From: Mortierella sp. BCC40632
Lineage: Eukaryota; Mortierellomycota; Mortierellomycetes; Mortierellales; Mortierellaceae
Reading direction: 5' to 3'
Length of the DNA stretch: 64,000 nucleotides
NCBI GenBank assembly: GCA_011634665.1
Contig: WAEK01000001.1
Coordinates: 321,001-385,000 of the forward strand
The notes beneath the pieces are model-generated. The model worked only from the letters and a program-made list of their open reading frames with translations. It was not told the DNA's origin and made no database searches. Below, in pieces: positions 60,511 through 64,000 of the stretch (position 1 is its first letter; every line of letters begins with the position of its first letter). The translations under genes were made by a program, and so were the position numbers.

Positions 60511-63150
60511 ATGAGACTGTTCTTGGGTCTCGTCACCATTGCCTCTTTGGCATCAGTGTCATTGGCCGACAGTACGCTCTCTTCTTCACACAAACTGAAC
60601 CATGTTCTTTTCGATATCCTTTACTCGGTAGCCCTGATCACCTTAGCACAAAACACTAAACTTCACCCCATCTCTTCTCTTCTCTTGCAGTCAAGTTCAA
60701 CGTGGTTGGCTATCCTGCCACCAATGCAAACACGTTTGGAGTGTCCATCAAAGGAGCCATCCACAAGCTGACTACCAATGAGACGATCTTTCCTGTCTGG
60801 GCTGGATCCGTCCCAGGCACTGATAGCTCTGTCGAATACTCGTATGTCGAGCTCTCTCCCGCAGGAGCGGCTGTAACCATCGAGCCATTTGTTCGTCGAT
60901 TCACGAACCTGTCAGAGGTCGAAACCATGAACGAGTTTTTCAATCGAGAAACGACTGTATGGGAGTTTCCTCATGTCCCATATACCTATTTGGCGACTTA
61001 TCCTTCCAAGACCAAAGCTTTCAAGCAAAAGCAGATTGCAACCCTTCATATCACTGGTCCCATTGCTTCAATCAACGAGATGAACCAGAACCCGACCAAC
61101 AACAAGGACTACCGGGTTGACTTTCGATTTATTTCGAGCAAGCTGATCTATTCTCAGAGTAGGGCTTCATGCACTATCACATACACTCGCTCGCACTCGC
61201 GCATGTACACACACGATCTATATCTATGTCTATGTCTATGTCTATGTCTATGTCTATGTCTCTATTTCTCTTTCTGCTTCAAAAACTCTTTCTCCTTTCC
61301 TTTTCTATTTACTGGTGGTGCACCATCGATGGAAAAAAAGGGCGAGGGAGAAAAAACGAGAAAGGTTCTCTGGCATTATTGATTCACGTTGTCCTCTATT
61401 CCTTCTTTGGTCTCATGTAGAAAACATTACAATGTCCATTGCAGGAAAGAGCTCCAGGGAGCATAGCAAGCAGTCGTAAGTGGTATATTGTGGTTTTAAA
61501 TGAAAAATCCTTCAGCTCCTTATCTCCTCTTCGGTTCTCATCCAACTTATTCGACCTCAATATCTACTGGACTCTCTCTCTCCACCTATTCCACACTTCA
61601 CCTTCTTTCACATTACTCTTCACCAGATACAAGTTCAAGTTTGACACAAATTATAACCAGACATTCTTCTCGCGTCCAAACATCAAGCTTCGCTCGTTGG
61701 TCAGCGATCCAACCATGATGCGCGAGAAGCTCTACATTGATCTTCTCAATAGTGCTGGCATCCCAACCCAGCAAGGTGAGACAAATCACTGCAGCTGTGT
61801 CTCTATCCTGTTTTTTTTTTTTGGAGAAAAGAGAGAGAGAGACGCATTTCAGAAACTGAACAGAGCCATGTTGAATAGGTGCATGGATCCGGCTGTTTGT
61901 TAACAACCAGCCAATGGGTCTCTTTCTGATGGTGGATGATGTCAAGAAATCGTTCCTCAAGCAAACGGTCCACGGTGGCGATCCCACTGTTCAACGAGGC
62001 TCCTTGGTTCAGGTATGGTATCCTATATCACGTCTTTTTTTTTTTTTTTTTTTTTTTTTGGCTGTGCTAATTGTAGTTTAGATCTCTATCGATGATGGAG
62101 AAACAGCAAGCAAATGGGCGAATGTGCGTGTTATGTTTGCTCATAGAATTATCTCCTGCCTCTTTGTCCTCTAACCCTCTTTCTTTCTCTCAGATGAACG
62201 CGTTTCAAGAAAACAAGGCAACACTTGAATACAAGGGTCCACGAACGGCTGACTATGATCTTGTGGTTAGCTACAGGGTCCAGAATCTCGGAGCAAATCC
62301 TCCTGAAGAACCACTGAAACAACTCATTGGTTTCATGGAGGCGCTTCAGAAATTTGATCCCAAGACTACTCCTGATCCCGTCAAGTATTGGACAGACCGA
62401 ATGGATCTCGATGGTTTCTTGCGCAACATGGCTCTTGAATACCTCTCGGGCTCGTACGACAACTATTGGATGTCAGCCTCCAACTATTTCATGTACTTCA
62501 ACCCTACCCTTGGTCCTGGAGGTCGATGGCAATGGATTCCCACAGATGCCGACGGTACATTTGGTAACGGAGCCTCTTCCCATATCATGCCTTCCTACAA
62601 AGACTTTTACGACTTTACGAAAGAAGGTGACCGACCTCTTGTCCGCAAGTTGATCATTGAGTGTGATTCCATCCGCGCCATGTTTGAAGAGACTCTCAAG
62701 AACATTGTCTCGACTGCATTCAAACCAGAGGCGATCAAACCCCGAATCCTAACCTACAACAAGATGTTGTCCAAGGATGCTCAGTGGGACTATTCTTTGA
62801 CGCGCCAGAGCCCTGGGTTGAACAATAACTTTACATTTGATGATTTCAACACCAATTTGGTAAAGTATACGAACCTGATGACCACAGGATTGATCCCATG
62901 GATCGAGAACATGTCCCAAAAGGTGTCCCTGGATCTAGGGTTCACGATCCCGAATGGTACAGTCGACCGCGTGGCTCCACCACCCAAGAATCGTACTACG
63001 GGTCTCAACAATGATGATGGAGATGACGAGCCGGTGGGGGGATTGGAAAAGCCTGGAAGCAAGAACGCAACGACAATGACTGTCTCGATGTTCGAATCTG
63101 CTGGCACGATGTTGATCCTTGTCCTTGTTGCTGCTGTGGCACTCCTTTAA
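60511..63150 (+). CDS. CotH-family secreted kinase-like protein, copy 7, GPI-type tail
   Basis: Exons: 60511-60571, 60691-61158, 61421-61475, 61627-61775, 61879-62012, 62194-63150; 607 aa. The 5' half is nearly identical to copy 6, including intron 1. In exon 6 the loop is ASSHIMPSYKDFYDFTKEG and the later segment NTNLVKYTNLMTTG with LDLGFTIPNGTVDRV, which match copy 1. Core motifs are kept (GLFLMVDDVKKSFLKQ, WIPTDADGTFGNG); exon 5 reads AWIRLFVNNQPMG. The end is an acidic linker and TMLILVLVAAVALL, a GPI-type tail. Intron 2 contains a CTATGT hexanucleotide repeat. Confidence 0.93.
61217..61262. repeat. (CTATGT)n repeat in intron 2 of CotH copy 7
   Basis: About seven hexamer units. It is absent from the same intron of copy 6, which is otherwise very similar. 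Confidence 0.9.
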
Positions 63151-63477
63151 GGGACGCTTTCTTCTTCTTTTCTCTCTTTCTCGTAGTTTGGACGCTTAGA
63201 ACCTATTACTGAAGAATATCGGCTATTTTTTCTTCTTTTTCTTGAAAGAGAGAGTGAGAAAGTGAGAGAGTGAATAAAGAATAAAAAGAAAAAAGAAAAG
63301 AAAAGAAAAGAAAATGCACGACGACGACGACGATGAACAAGAGAAAGGGAGAGAGACAGAGGCAGAGAGAGCCCGCTGGCATCATGACTGTTGCTCTACT
63401 ACAGCAAGAAAAAGAGAGAAAGGGGCGGGTCGTTGCTGCCACGTCCTGAGAGAGGATATCGATAGCAGGCTAGGTCA
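63151..63477. other. 3' flank of CotH copy 7 and right edge of the array
   Basis: Starts like the other CotH 3' flanks (TCTCGTAGTTTGGACGC..., ACCTATTACTGAAGAATA) and then turns into AAAAG-type repeats (63280-63315) and unrelated sequence. No block D follows, so the array seems to end here. Confidence 0.5.
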
Positions 63478-64000
63478 TTAGGTCCAAATATTCCTTAGTT
63501 TCTTGAGCTTGCTCTTATTGTCTACAGAATAACGTTGCCTAGCTGCCTGCTTGGTCAGGAAAGAGAGAGGGAAAACAAAGGCGTTTCGTGCAAGGCGCGG
63601 AGAAGAATGAAAAAGCTCATTCCTTGGATAACAATGGTCGAACACAAATGGGCCTTCCTTTTTATCCGCTGCTCTCCTTGATTTTGCCTCGTTTCGTGTG
63701 CTCAATTTGGAACCTCATCCTGCATCCTTGGTTCATCCTTCATTAGCGGTTCTCTTTCTTTCTCTCTTCTTCTTCTTCTTCTTCTGAGCAATGCCGCCCT
63801 GTTCTCGAGGACGTCTGTGTTGGGTCTTTGTTGGGCGGCGTGGGCAGGGCGCGAATGTGTGCATGTCCAAAGGTATGCAGTAGACAGGGCCCGAGAGCAG
63901 CGGTCGGGGAGAGAGTTAAAAGAGAAAGTGACAGAGCAAGAGAGCGAACGAGAGAGAGCCAATGGCTATTTCCATCCCTATCCACCTTATTTCCTGTCTC
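63478..64000 (-). CDS. 3' end of an unrecognised minus-strand gene (partial)
   Basis: The last exon is 63546-63478, reading AARQRYSVDNKSKLKKLRNI, then WT and a stop, behind a CTGACCAAGCAG acceptor. The exon before probably ends near 63655 with STRNEAKSRRAADKKEGPF at a GTGTTC donor, phase 0. Further upstream (63700-63985) the sense strand has a Glu-rich stretch and CT-rich DNA. The short basic C-terminus does not point to a family. The gene may extend past the window. Confidence 0.35.

Noticed and set aside
28391..63150. Tandem repeats as a CRISPR-like or transposon array
   Set aside because: The repeat units are whole genes with spliced exons and shared promoters; no terminal inverted repeats, transposase or reverse transcriptase reading was found.

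Overview
The window is nuclear DNA from a fungus, most likely a member of the Mortierellaceae (Mortierella sensu lato). The call rests on intron-rich genes with GTAAG-type donors and short introns. It is supported by a cytochrome b5-fused delta-6 'front-end' desaturase that closely resembles the known Mortierella enzyme, and by many CT/GA tracts and poly(A)/poly(T) runs. All functional calls come from reading the translated sequence; no search was run.

Left part (1-25,123), housekeeping genes. In order: a Rab escort protein (minus, 934-3701); a poorly resolved stretch with a few exon-like fragments (about 4.3-6.6 kb); RNA polymerase subunit RPB5 (minus, 8636-10201), head-to-head with prefoldin subunit 6 (plus, 10525-11584); a delta-6 fatty acid desaturase (minus, 12158-about 14815); a Golgi-type nucleotide-sugar transporter (minus, 17066-19677); a mitochondrial rRNA dimethyladenosine transferase (plus, 22333-24084), tail-to-tail with mitochondrial ribosomal protein mL60/MRPL31 (minus, 24484-25123). 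Exons were rebuilt by hand from donors, acceptors, phase and family similarity.

Right part (about 25,860-63,200), a tandem array of seven genes for secreted CotH-family proteins (atypical kinase-like fold; CotH is a spore-coat kinase in Bacillus, and CotH-like proteins are known on Mucoromycota cell surfaces). All seven are on the plus strand and have six exons. The first five exons have identical lengths in every copy (61, 468, 55, 149, 134 nt), and all intron phases are the same. Each gene sits behind a repeated 2-3 kb non-coding module holding a conserved block of about 70 bp and a TATA box 140-230 bp before the ATG.

The copies fall into two classes. Copies 1, 5, 6 and 7 end in an acidic linker and a hydrophobic GPI-type tail. 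Copies 2, 3 and 4 instead end in expanded repeats rich in Pro-Lys and Ser-Lys-Lys/Arg, and carry out-of-frame or deleted remains of the GPI tail downstream of their stop codons. The Ser/Lys/Arg tails recall the SKR-rich segments of CotB and CotG, the substrates of Bacillus CotH. These fungal proteins may therefore carry kinase-like domain and substrate-like tail in one chain. This is the most interesting hypothesis in the window.

The last 500 bases hold the 3' end of an unrecognised minus-strand gene.
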